The notes below the pieces were generated by a model, which was given only the letters and a program-made list of their open reading frames with translations, was not told the DNA's origin and searched no databases. Below are positions 34,640 through 43,923 of a DNA stretch of 64,000 bases, in pieces (the first letter of the stretch is position 1; the number at the start of each line of letters is the position of its first letter). The stretch is from the NCBI GenBank assembly GCA_007258455.2, contig VDFB02358134.1:209433394-209497393 (forward strand), written 5' to 3'. The position numbers and the translations under genes are program-made. Origin of the DNA: Sequoia sempervirens (Eukaryota; Streptophyta; Pinopsida; Cupressales; Cupressaceae).

Positions 34640-35987
34640 ATGGGTTCATCTAAAGTTCTACTATTAACAACGCATAATTATGCTACATGGAAAGTTCATG
34701 CATGGAGTAAACTAATGGAAAAAGGTTTAAATTTACTACATTGATGGAACCATAACTACACCCTCAGATCCTAAGGCAGATCCAACAACATATATGGATT
34801 GGCTCATTAAAACTTATATGGCATTGGGTACACTTAGAAAGTTCATTTCAGATGATCTCATTTTTCATGTTGATAAATGCACTACAACCAAAGAAGCTTG
34901 GGATAAGCTTGCTAATTTGTATGGAAAGGTTGATAAGGTTAAGGAGTATAAGCTTGAACATGATCTCCTAAGTCTTGATCCCAAGGATTTTGATACAATT
35001 CAGTATTATGTCACTAAGGAAAATGAGCTAAGAGCACAACTAAAATATTGTGGTATTGAGAAAGAGGATGATCAATTGGTCTTCAACTTGTTGGAAAAGC
35101 TTCCAGTTGAGTATGCAGCCTTTGTTTCAAATTTTCAGACTCAAATATTAACAATAAGTAACTTCACATCACCATATTTTGAGGTTCTCATAGATCTTTT
35201 GATTCTTGAGCAAAATAAGTTGATGAAAATGGGAATTCTCAAGTCTTCGACTTCAAAAGCATTGGTGGCCAATCATGGAAACAACAAGCAAGGCAAAGGG
35301 AAAGACCAAAAGCAATCTTCACCAAAGCCACAAGGAGAGAACAAACAATCCACTCCTCCACAACAAAGCTCAACTTCATTTTCTTCAAAGAAGTACAACT
35401 ATTCAAGCAAGAGGGAGCAACCAACATGTGCATATTGCAAAAATATTGGTCATGAAGAGTGTCATTGTCATGTTAAGCAAATTGATGAGATGAAAAATCT
35501 CCTTAAGAAGAAAAGCATCAACTTGCCAGTTGCATATCAGGAGAAGGACTCATCCCCTTCCACTTCTTCTAAGGGACAAAGTACAACTCTCATGGCAACA
35601 ACATCAAGCTCATCTCCTTCTTCTTCATCTCAAAATCAGAAACATAAGGGGAAAGCATTTCTTGCATTTGCAGATTCCAATTCAAATAGGTGGATCTTTG
35701 ATTCAGGAGCTACGCATCATATGACTTCTTCCAAGGATATGTACTCTTCATTTGATTCTTGTTCATCACCACCCATTTTGATGGCCAACAACACTTCTTT
35801 GGCAGTTTGTGGGAAGGGGTCTATTGACATTGAAGGTGGAGCATTTAATGATGTTCTATGTGTGCCTAATTTTTCAAGGAACATCCTTTCCATCTATCAG
35901 ATTACACATAGTGGTACAGGAAAGAGTGTAGAGTTCACACTAGATTTTGTCATTATTCGAGATTTGCATAGCAGGCTCTTATTGTAG
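34640..35987 (+). pseudogene. COP-3 gag and protease
   Basis: The likely start is ATG 34640 (MGSSKVLLLTTHNYATWKVH), the 'N-Y-x-x-W' copia gag opening. One frameshift at about 34725-34740 joins it to the long frame 34794-35987. The UBN2 core shows HVDKCTTTKEAWDKLANLYG and LLSLDPKDFDTIQYYV. A Ser/Gln-rich linker precedes the zinc knuckle CAYCKNIGHEECHC (intact CX2CX4HX4C). The protease site is RWIFDSGATHHMTSSKDMY (DSGA intact), ending with CVPNFSRNILSIYQITHSG. The frame stops at 35987 and overlaps by 14-16 bases the next ORF in another frame. Confidence 0.9.
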
Positions 35988-36586
35988 TTAGGGAGGTTGA
36001 TAATCATTCTCAGTTCTATACCTTCTCATATTTTTCTCCTATTGGTGATTTAGTTCACCCTAGTATGGACACACTTGGGGAGACTGAGTATGGTTACTTG
36101 AATCTTGGAGTGCTCACTACTCCTGAGCTTCTTGAGCCTATTGTTGATACTCCATCTCCTACATTGACTGATGTACCTGATGATACTTGTGTTCTGCTCG
36201 TTTTAGTGCCTTGTGATTCAGTGCAACATTGTATAGCTTGTCTTCTAGCAGTAGCTTCATGGGATGACTACTTGTTGGACATTGGTAGCTTGTTTGTGGA
36301 GTCCTACATTGCAGATTTGGGAGACACATTTGATTACTTATATATTCTCTTTGATGAAGGTGATTCTTCTTCATTTTTTACAAGGGAACACTCTAATCCT
36401 CCTCTACATGATCAGTCTTTCAAGGTTGATGTGATTGTGGATGCATATGTACAACAGTTGGAGGAGGCCACTTTCTCTTCTAACGAGACACTTGTGTATT
36501 TGGAGTATGTTCTACCTTCATCCTTGCTTGATCTTGAGTTGTCTTTTTCAACGGATCAAAGTGTTGTTGCAAAGGGGTTCTCATAA
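35972..36586 (+). CDS. COP-3 acidic ORF of unknown function
   Basis: This open frame of about 204 codons has no in-frame ATG at its beginning; its first ATG is 36065 (173 residues). The first 20 residues (VVREVDNHSQFYTFSYF) resemble the stretch before the copia pre-integrase domain, so gag-pro was probably once fused to it. What follows is not integrase: an acidic protein rich in Asp, Leu, Ser and Thr, with PCDSVQHCIACLLAVASWDD and SLFVESYIADLGDTFDYLYI. A diverged copy seems to lie in COP-4 near 44520-44610 (SLFVEYHITNLEDYFEDIHL). I recognise no family. It is unusual for such an old element that it is open to its stop. Confidence 0.6.
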   Translation, partial: QALIVVREVDNHSQFYTFSYFSPIGDLVHPSMDTLGETEYGYLNLGVLTTPELLEPIVDTPSPTLTDVPDDTCVLLVLVPCDSVQHCIACLLAVASWDDYLLDIGSLFVESYIADLGDTFDYLYILFDEGDSSSFFTREHSNPPLHDQSFKVDVIVDAYVQQLEEATFSSNETLVYLEYVLPSSLLDLELSFSTDQSVVAKGFS

Positions 36587-36949
36587 GTTCTAGGAAGTGA
36601 CTACATTGCAGCTTCACATGGTTTGGGGAAGGCATCTTTCAACATCACCATAGGGAAATTTGAGCAACATTCATAAACTTCTTACATTTTGAGGGTTCTT
36701 CCTTCTTCACTTGTGGATTGGGGAGACTTCATTCATACACCTTTGGTATTATTTCTTCCTAAGGGGAGGAATGTTGTTCAAAATGTTTGGAGTAGCTTCT
36801 TCATTCCTTTTCGAGCATCTTCCATGGGTGATGATTGTGCATTGAGGGGGGGCTACCTTGTCTCTCTTCTTCTTCTCTTATATGGGGGGGAATTTTTCCT
36901 CACATGGGGTTTTTTCCTTCTCATGTTGTGTTCATAGGCTTTTGTATCT
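36587..36949 (+). other. COP-3 3' region up to the LINE-2 insertion
   Basis: This is non-coding 3' sequence of COP-3 with G-runs (GAGGGGGGGCTACC, ATGGGGGGGAATTTTTCC) and a CACATGGGGTTTTTTCC motif. It continues after LINE-2 at 43208. The 18-base LINE target TCATAGGCTTTTGTATCT occupies 36932-36949. Confidence 0.8.
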
Positions 36950-36981
36950 TTTTTTTTTGAAAAAAGGGGTAAAAATTTATT
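36949..36981 (-). terminator. LINE-2 polyadenylation signal and poly(A) tail
   Basis: The minus strand reads AATAAA at 36976-36981, then an A/C-rich stretch and a run of 10 A (36949-36958 as T on the plus strand) directly at the target duplication. This is the classical 3' end of a target-primed LINE insertion. Confidence 0.9.
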
Positions 36982-37107
36982 GAATCAACCAGCAAAGTAC
37001 AAAAGCAAGGGTCACAAGCCCGAAAGGGAAAATAATACTAACAAAAGGAAGCCCACAAAGGGGCACAACTAATCATCCATATCTTCCTTGACTAGCCTCT
37101 CAAGATC

Positions 37108-37827
37108 CTAAACATAATCCGAAGGCAAATGGGCCCAATCTCCTGCCATCCATCCCTCCCCACAATCCGAAGCCCACTTAGCCAAGCAATCAGCAGTCCT
37201 ATTCCACTCGCGAGGAACATAGCAGAAAGAGACTACATCCAAAGAAGCACTCAGCTTGAGAATTTTCCTACCCACCATAGCCAGATGCCAATCCATATTC
37301 TCCATCCATTGTAGATTCAAAATATCCACCACCACCTGGGAATCAGACTCACAGATAATCTTACTCCATCCCAGACCACATCCTCTTTCAAGAGCCAAGA
37401 GGACAGCAAGTGCCTCCTTGTAATTATTGGTCTGTAACCCCTTATAATAAGAGAAGAAGAAAATAACCTCACCAGAGCAGTCCCTGCTGATTCCTCCAAC
37501 CCCAGCATGCCCAGGATTTCCCCTGGAAGACCCATCAGTATTGATCTTAAGGGTCCCCAGAGGAGGGAGGGACCACTTGCCTTCCCTACAAACCTTTCTT
37601 TTAGCTTGCTTGCTTCTGACCTGTTGCTTCTTACAAAGGGCATCACTACCACCAACACAAGAAATATTCAAGTTGTGAACCACTCGCACATCTCCAGGAT
37701 CAATATCCTCAGAGAGATCACACTTCGTAGCCAGGGTTTCCTGAAGCATATTTATCACTTGCAACCACACTTGTTGCACCATCTTCAACTTATCCTGAAA
37801 TATCATGCGATTCCTCTCCAACCACAC
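37108..37827 (-). pseudogene. LINE-2 RNase H domain (ORF2 C-terminus)
   Basis: This is a 239-residue open segment. It begins with the zf-RVT tail (MWLERNRMIFQDK) and a basic linker. RNase H of the RVT_3 plant type follows: KINTDGSSRGNPGHAGVGG (Asp), NYKEALAVLLALERG (Glu), ICESDSQVVVDILN (Asp) and WNRTADCLAKWAS (Asp). All four acidic positions are present. It degrades RNA in the hybrid during LINE integration. The segment ends with a stop at 37108, giving the natural C-terminus LPSDYV or close to it. Confidence 0.93.
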
Positions 37828-38937
37828 CTGCCAGATAATAAATCCTGGACCAATATCTCACGCCACCTCAAGAAAGGAGGTCTTAGAAGGGGGTCTACCA
37901 AGACTATTCCAGAACTCAACCAGAGAGTTGGCATGAATACAAGCATGCTCCCAAGCTTCCCACTACCAGTGCCAAATAACCCTAGTGAAAGAGCAGTGGA
38001 AAAAGAGATGTGAGCTATTTTCTTCATTGTTATTACATAAAATACAGATAGAAGGCCCATGAAAGCCCCTCTTCTAAAGATTCTCCTAGGTAAGGCATTT
38101 ATTCTGCACCACTAGCCACAAGAAAAAATTACATTTAGGCCAAGCAGACTTATTCCAAACCTACTTCCACCAAGAACTTTCAATCCTATCAAAAGCTAAT
38201 CTTTCCAACTCTTGATAACCAGATGCCACTGAAAACTTTCCCTTCAGATTAGGTCACCAGGTAAGGGTATCATCTTCTCTTAAAGAGTTACATGCTCTAC
38301 CAACAAGAATCCTAGCAAGAGTCTCCCTCTCACCCTTAGAGCCCCCTGGAGGCCATTCACAAGGTTCTTTCCATCTAGCTCCCTCGCCACGACCCACCCT
38401 TAAAGTCACCTTAAAATCCTCAACTTTACTCCAGCCAGCTGCAAGAAAATTATCACAAAGAGGTTGAAGGTGGGGGTACTAAAATAAGATAGAAGGGAAT
38501 CCATCAAAAGAATCCTCCCAGAACAAGGCCTTTGAACCCCGATTACAAATCCAGAAAAGACCCTTCTTGACAAGCTGCGCTCCTTTCTTCAAAGTATCCC
38601 AAACCATGGATCCCCTTCCTGTCAAATTGTATCTTGGTACATCTTTCCCATTCACCCCACCAAGATACTTAACATTAAGGATCTTAGCCCATCCTTGATC
38701 CTGGAAAGTGCACCATCTCCAAAAGAGCTTAGCAGCAAGAGCTCTACTGATCAAACTCATTTTCCACAAACCAAGGCCCCCATCTTGCTCTAATCTTCAA
38801 ACACAATCCCATTTGACCAGACTCCACTTGGAGGAAAGCAAATTACCTGTCCATAAAAACTGTCTAGAAAGGGAATCAAAATCCTTGACGAAACTAGCTG
38901 GGGCAAACTGCACAAGACACCTATAGATAGGAAGAGC
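37803..38937 (-). pseudogene. LINE-2 RT thumb, connection and zf-RVT
   Basis: From 38937 down the minus strand reads LVQFAPASFVKDFDSLSRQF, then SSKWSLVKWDCV and GGLGLWKMSLISRALAAKLF, the 'GGLGL' block after RT. The connection shows KFSVASGYQELERLAF. The zf-RVT part reads WNKSAWPKCNFFLWLVVQNK, CILCNNNEENSSHLFFHCSF. Stops are at about 38480, 38100-38160 and 38060. Only one of them coincides with a clear frame change. Confidence 0.88.
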
Positions 38938-40372
38938 CTAGACAACGAACTTCAAAAGAGTCACTCTACCAGCAATTGAAAGCCACTGATGGGTCCAATG
39001 ACTCACCTTGCTCCGAAACTTATCCAAAATTTCCTGCCACACACCTCTTGACAGTCTTTCATCTGAAAGAGGGATTCCAAGATACACAAAAGGAAGAGTT
39101 CCAATTTGAAACCTCAAGATCCAAGCAATCCTAGCTTGAATAGGAGTAGGGGCATTGAAGAAAAAGATATGAGACTTTTCTTCATTAGTCTTTTGTCCTG
39201 AGGCTTTCACATAAATATCCAAAGCTCTTCGAAAATTAATTTCCTCCTAAATTCTAGCTGCCCCCATCAAAGACATATCATCCACAAATTGGAGGTGGGA
39301 AGAAGGAGGAATGCCATGCCCCCACTTCCAACCCTAAATCAAACCCTGCCTAACTTGAGACTTGAGAAACCTTCCCAAGCCCTCCGCCATCAAAATGAAG
39401 AGGTAAGGGGAGAGAGGATCCCCTTGCCTAAGGCCCTTGGCTGCCCCAAAAATATCAGTAGGTTCACCATTGATCAGGATAGAAAAAGAGGGTGAAGTAA
39501 TGTAGCTCATAACCCAACTAATCCACTCCCTCCCAAAAACAAAGGCTTGGAGAACTTTTTGCAAAAAACTCCATTTGACCTTGTCATAAGTCTTGGCCAT
39601 GTCAAGCTTTATGAACATGGATTTCTCCTTTGATGTCACCATAGAGTGCACAAATTCCACAACTATAATAACCCCATCCAAAATGTGCCTTCTAGTAACA
39701 AACCCCCCTTACTCCTTAGAGATTAGATTATTGAGCCATGGCTTTAATCGTTCAGCTATCACTTTAGTGATTATTTTGTACGTGACATTGCACAGAGCAA
39801 TAGTTCTAAAGGAGTTAAGAGAGTTAGCACCTTCCTTTTTTTGGATGAGGGAAAGGAAGGTAGCATTCAAAGCCTTAAGCATCTGCTTATTGCTAAAGGA
39901 TTTTTGCACCACTTCAAAGAGGTCCATCTTGACAATATCCCAAAAAGCCTGAAAGAACTCTATAGGGAAACCATCGGGTCCTGGGGCTTTACCCTTTTTC
40001 ATTCCAAACACCACTGCTTCTATCTCAGATAGAGAGATAGGTTTAATGAGAGCCTCATTCATTTCAGGAGTGACAATGGGGGGGATGCACTCCAACACCA
40101 AATCCTCCTCAACCCTAGCAGGATCAGATTCCTCTGAAAAATAGATTGCCAAAAACATGAGTGGCCTCAAGGGCAATCTCCCTATGAGAGGAAACCAAAG
40201 TCCCTTCTATTGTCATGAGAGAATTGAGAGCACTCCCATGTCTTCTATCTTTTACAGTGTTGTGGAAAAACTTAGTGTTTTTGTCCCCTTCCTGAAGCCA
40301 ATCGATCCGAGCTTTTTGTTTCCAATAGATCTCCTCGCGTAGCTCCCATTCTTCCAATTCTCTTAGTGCCAT
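38938..40372 (-). pseudogene. LINE-2 reverse transcriptase
   Basis: The linker before RT (40372-40124) reads RIDWLQEGDKNTKFFHNTVK, a typical block of plant LINE ORF2. After a frameshift at about 40140 the RT fingers show KKGKAPGPDGFPIEFFQAFW and SFRTIALCNVTYKIITKVIA. After a further stop at about 39708, MFIKLDMAKTYDKVKWSFL (Asp of motif A), AAKGLRQGDPLSPYLFILMA and the catalytic box FVDDMSLMG are present, then FVYLGIPLSDERLSRGVW. FVDD in place of FADD keeps both Asp. This is one of the better preserved enzymes in the window but is still broken by stops. Confidence 0.92.
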
Positions 40373-40597
40373 AGCTTCTTCTCTAAATAGCCCATCAGAT
40401 AGAGCCTACTCTCTGATTTGATGAGTCATAGTGTCCACCCTCAGCTGAGCATCTCTCTTAGCTGTGGAGAGGTTGCAAAAAAATAGCCTGTTCCACCTTT
40501 TCAGCTTAAACTTAACAAACTGTAATTGCTTAACAAAGGAAAACATAGCAGTGCCATAAGTAGGCTTCCCTTCCCCCTACCAAGCAAGCATATGATC

Positions 40598-41374
40598 CTA
40601 AAGAGATGCATCCCTCAACCACATAAGCTGAAACTTAAAAGAGGGATTCTTTGTCATTCGAAACTTAGAGGCAAACAAAAGAATTGGCCAGTGATCTGAA
40701 CCTCTCCAGTCCAAAATCTCTGATCTGGTATTCCAACAATCTGCCATCCAGTAGCAGGACACCAGAAACCTGTCTAACCTTTCTGCTATTGCCTCCACCC
40801 CACATCTTCTATTATTCCAAGTGAACAAACCATTGGAAGGTGTGATATCCACAACCTTCAAACTTTCAATATTACTTCTCAAAAGGCTAGCAGAAGGGTC
40901 AAGCCTAGGATTACCTCCACTCTTCTCTTCCAAACTTAAAATCGCATTAAAATCTCCTGCTATAATCCAAGGGAACAAAGGAGCAAAAGAATGAACATAT
41001 CCTATATGTGACCAAAGTAAAACTTTTCCCATGAAGTCAGTTGGAGCATAAACATTAGTGAAGAGTAGAGTCTCACCAGTTTCACAGCAAGTGGCCACAA
41101 CAGAAATAGAAGACCTACTAGATATCCACCAGAGTGGGACTAGCTTGCAAGGATCCCATAACAGAGCCAAGCCTCCCGAACATCCTTGAGCACCAATGCA
41201 TTGACAGAGACTTCTAGGCCAAATCTTAGCAGCCGTGGAAAGCATCCTTTCGACAGATAACTTAGTCTCTTGAATAAAAACCACCTCATGCGAATAAGAC
41301 TTAATCAGCTCCCAAATAGCCTTTTGTCTAGGGATGCTATTCAACCCCCTTACATTCCATGAAAGAACAATCAT
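40598..41374 (-). CDS. LINE-2 apurinic-type endonuclease domain
   Basis: This is a 258-residue uninterrupted segment starting MIVLSWNVRGLNSIPRQKAI, the standard opening of plant LINE ORF2. Exonuclease-endonuclease-phosphatase family motifs are intact: SWNVRGLN (Asn), VFIQETKLS (Glu), WIIAGDFNAILSLEEKSGG (Asp/Asn), EAIAERLDRFLVS and RGSDHWPILL (Asp/His). The enzyme nicks target DNA to prime reverse transcription. The natural protein would run on into RT. The frame stops at 40598, where RDASL* meets a TAG-type stop. Confidence 0.93.
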   Translation of the reverse strand: MIVLSWNVRGLNSIPRQKAIWELIKSYSHEVVFIQETKLSVERMLSTAAKIWPRSLCQCIGAQGCSGGLALLWDPCKLVPLWWISSRSSISVVATCCETGETLLFTNVYAPTDFMGKVLLWSHIGYVHSFAPLFPWIIAGDFNAILSLEEKSGGNPRLDPSASLLRSNIESLKVVDITPSNGLFTWNNRRCGVEAIAERLDRFLVSCYWMADCWNTRSEILDWRGSDHWPILLFASKFRMTKNPSFKFQLMWLRDASL

Positions 41375-41880
41375 TTCTAAGATAGAGGAAAGTGGGAATC
41401 AATGGTCTTCACAGAACCAGACTCCACTAAAGTCTCTCGTACTAACTTCACCTTTTCCTGGTCTTTCTTCCTCCCCACCTTAAGAGACTTATCTGAAGCA
41501 TCTTTTTTAATAGTCTTTTGATGAATACCTAAAATAGAATGAGATCCCTTGCTTTTGCTCTCCTCCTGCCGATCTTTCCCAGTGCAAGACTTAGATCGGG
41601 AAGGAATAGAAATCTCCTACAAATCCATGCCTCCACTGGCTCCCAACTCCTCCATCGGCCTCACAGAAGAGACTTTATCCATCTAAATCCCAATCACTCC
41701 CTCCTGTGGATTGGTATGAATGGCATTGTTCTCATCCTCACCTATTTCCCCTGCCTCCAAGAGATTTTTTCCAATAGGCATATTAGCAATAGTTCCATCA
41801 AATTGTTCCAGATCATCTAGAGCATCAAACCTATTGAAAACCTCATCTACTTGTCTGTCTTTAAATGTCCTCTTTTGGCC
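41375..41880 (-). other. LINE-2 ORF1 tail and ORF1-ORF2 spacer
   Basis: This region lies between the zinc-knuckle segment of ORF1 and the ORF2 ATG at 41374. It codes on the minus strand for a charged, low-complexity tail broken by stops. No domain is visible. Confidence 0.55.
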
Positions 41881-42760
41881 TCAACCCTTGTTACGAGCTC
41901 TTACCAGAATGAAACCCTCCTTGTCCTCCCTCATGGGGGCCTTCCCTTTATCTTGATTAGGGGGTGCACTAGCTGACCCTAGCTTTGAATCTTCTACAGG
42001 CTTAGTTTTGGGACACATCCTCTGCAAATGCCCATATTCATGACACAAGTGACAACGAAATGGTAGTGTTTCATAATCAAGTTGTTGAATCCATGAGCTT
42101 GATCCCAACCGAATTTCTATAGAATCAGGAAAAGGCTTATTCAAATCAATTTCTACACATACTCGGGCATAGGTAATTACGTTCTTTTCCATAGTCTATC
42201 TTGAAGGACCAATTGGTTTCCATGCTGGCTTGCAACTAAGCTGAAAATGTCCTCTCTCCAAAATTCCAAAGGAAGCCACAGTAACCGCACCTAGACTGGA
42301 ACCTCTGAAGGAAGCTCTTCTATAGGATTGAATCCAACATGCCAGGGCTTGATGAAAAGGCCCACTTGGTTGTAGAAATAGGGCCCTCCTTCAAATACTT
42401 TATTTTTGTCTGACATGCAAGAAAAAACCACTTGAAAGTAGCCATTGGCTGCCAACATTACATCCATATCCCCTTCTAGAGACCAAGTTCATCGAGCCCA
42501 CAATTCCAGAAAGGGAAAAGACACCCGGATCCCCAGAAACTTACAGATCAAAGCATGTTTTGACAAATAATTGATATCGTCTACAATGGACTTAGGCTGA
42601 AACTCAATAATCAGCCTATTATCACTCTTAGCCAGACACCCATTCACCTTTGAAGGCCTAAACCCTCCAGACAGATAAGAGGGCTCTCCCATTCCTGATC
42701 CATTTTCACCAAAAATCAGATTTGCATGCACAAGCACAGATGGACTTCCTTATGCCACAG
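41881..42760 (-). pseudogene. LINE-2 ORF1 (DUF4283 plus zinc knuckle)
   Basis: The minus strand reads KVNGCLAKSDNRLIIEFQPK, FLGIRVSFPFLELWAR, then WSLEGDMDVMLAANGYFQVV and GPYFYNQVGLFIKPWHVGFN, the DUF4283 fold common in plant LINE ORF1. After frame breaks at about 42200-42300 it continues ARVCVEIDLNKPFPDSIEI and the zinc knuckle FRCHLCHEYGHLQRMCPK (CX2CX4HX4C intact, zf-CCHC_4 type). The likely start is near 42760. ORF1 protein binds LINE RNA. Two or more indels separate the parts. Confidence 0.85.
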
Positions 42761-43207
42761 TATCCTTAAAAGACAACCCCTTGCCCCCAAAGGGGATCCC
42801 ACAAGGAGCCATGCAAGACCACAAAAAGAAAACCCTGAAGGGGAGACCACAGTCCCACCACCACAAAAATAAACCCAAGATGCACAACCCCACTAGGGCA
42901 TGAAGAGAGCAAAGCCCACACCCCCTTGAAGAAACAAGAAAAACCCCCCACCAACAACATAAGACAGCCAGAAGGAAACACAGGAAATAAAAAATAAGGA
43001 AGAGAGACCAACAGAAACCCCCATGCAACCGAGCTCCTCCCACACCCAAAACCACCCATACACAACAGAAAAGAACCCCCTTGAACCAAACACAGGCGCA
43101 ACCCACACTAATGCAGAAAAAGCAAGGCAAAGAAGCAAAAGGCACAGTCCACAGCCCTTACCAGGCCGCAGGCCTACCATCCTCCTCCCACACGCAGCTC
43201 GCCATCC
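42761..43207 (-). other. LINE-2 5' UTR (G/T-rich on sense strand)
   Basis: This is G- and T-rich on the minus strand, unlike the surrounding AT-rich DNA, and ends exactly at the 18-bp target duplication. LINE promoters are usually internal, so a 5' UTR of about 450 bp supports a near full-length copy. The long hydrophobic open frames here (e.g. 42893-43180) are composition artefacts. Confidence 0.75.
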
Positions 43208-43407
43208 TCATAGGATTTTGTATCTCATGTCTCTTTTGGGGGGTAGTTTTTTCCCACTGGGTTTTTCTATCTTTACTCCACTTGTGAGATATTGCTTTAC
43301 ATTTGTACATGGGTACCTAACATGGCTTAGTTTCTGGTACCCATCTTGCATCTTATCTTGCATGGTTAGCTTGAGTCTTCATTCCCCAAGTTGTACTTAA
43401 GGGGGGG
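43208..43407 (+). other. COP-3 3' region after LINE-2, with polypurine tract
   Basis: COP-3 resumes with the second copy of the LINE target (43208-43225). GTTTTTTCCCACTGGGTTTTTC lies at about 43246-43267, the bipartite motif shared with the other copia elements. TTAAGGGGGGG at 43397-43407 is the polypurine tract, directly before TGTTGGTG. Confidence 0.88.
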
Positions 43408-43923
43408 TGTTGGTGTAAATAAGTATTTTACTTATTACACTTTACTTAAACTTACATAGGGAATGCATACCATTATAGTTTTCACTTGTGACACATAGTT
43501 ATTTACATCTTGCATCTAGGTTTGTGCATACATTGAGAGATATGAGTTGGACACCTAGGGAAGTGTGTGTAGGATAAATTCCACTCTTTGTGGTGTGATC
43601 TAGTTATCACCTTTTTATCTCCACTTTTTGTGGCATGATAATTCCACCTTTGGTGGGTGATCCACCTTTCATGGAATTATCTAATATTTCTCTCTACCTA
43701 CCACACACATGATTGGGACACTTGTCTCATTCATGGCCCTTCATTGTGTTCTAGATTTCCTTTATAATCAATCCTTTTACATGCTTGTAATTGTCTATCT
43801 TCATGTCTATCTTCATGCATATTGAGAATATAGTCATCATATTCTCTCATTTTCTCTCTCTCTCTCTCTTTTGTGCTATGTTTAGTCTCTTGATCCTATT
43901 GTTGCTTTTCACAAGTTCTTACA
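43408..43923 (+). mobile_element. COP-3 3' LTR
   Basis: The 516-bp copy of 32333-32846 starts TGTTGGTGTAAATAAG and ends TTCTTACA, followed by the TATTT target duplication. Differences from the 5' LTR are mostly single bases and cluster in the first 170 bp. By hand I count roughly 25-30. Confidence 0.93.

Larger units (their letters stand above)
36950..43207 (-). mobile_element. LINE-2: near full-length L1-type plant LINE
   Basis: On the minus strand this runs 5' UTR, ORF1 (DUF4283 plus zinc knuckle), endonuclease, RT, zf-RVT, RNase H, AATAAA and poly(A), about 6.26 kb. The flanks are TCATAGGCTTTTGTATCT (36932-36949) and TCATAGGATTTTGTATCT (43208-43225), an 18-bp target duplication with one mismatch. 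The insertion is in COP-3, antisense to it. ORF2 can be read almost throughout with few frame breaks. Most stops sit where Gln CAG or Trp TGG is expected. Confidence 0.95.
32333..43923 (+). mobile_element. COP-3: copia element with gag-protease only, split by LINE-2
   Basis: The LTRs are 32333-32846 and 43408-43923, flanked by a perfect 5-bp duplication TATTT (32328-32332, 43924-43928). The PBS is TGGTATTAGAGC and the PPT is AAGGGGGGG. Excluding the nested LINE-2 (36950-43207) the element is about 5.3 kb. It encodes gag plus protease and then an unrelated acidic ORF. Integrase, RT and RNase H are absent, so it must depend on another element. It fits the broad idea of gag-bearing non-autonomous LTR elements (TR-GAG). 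By eye the LTRs differ at about 5% of positions. Confidence 0.93.

Noticed and set aside
42766..43180. Several overlapping hydrophobic minus-strand open frames (95-131 residues)
   Set aside because: They lie in the G/T-rich 5' UTR of LINE-2, in all frames, with Val/Leu/Phe/Gly/Cys-rich composition that follows from base content. No domain or start context supports them.
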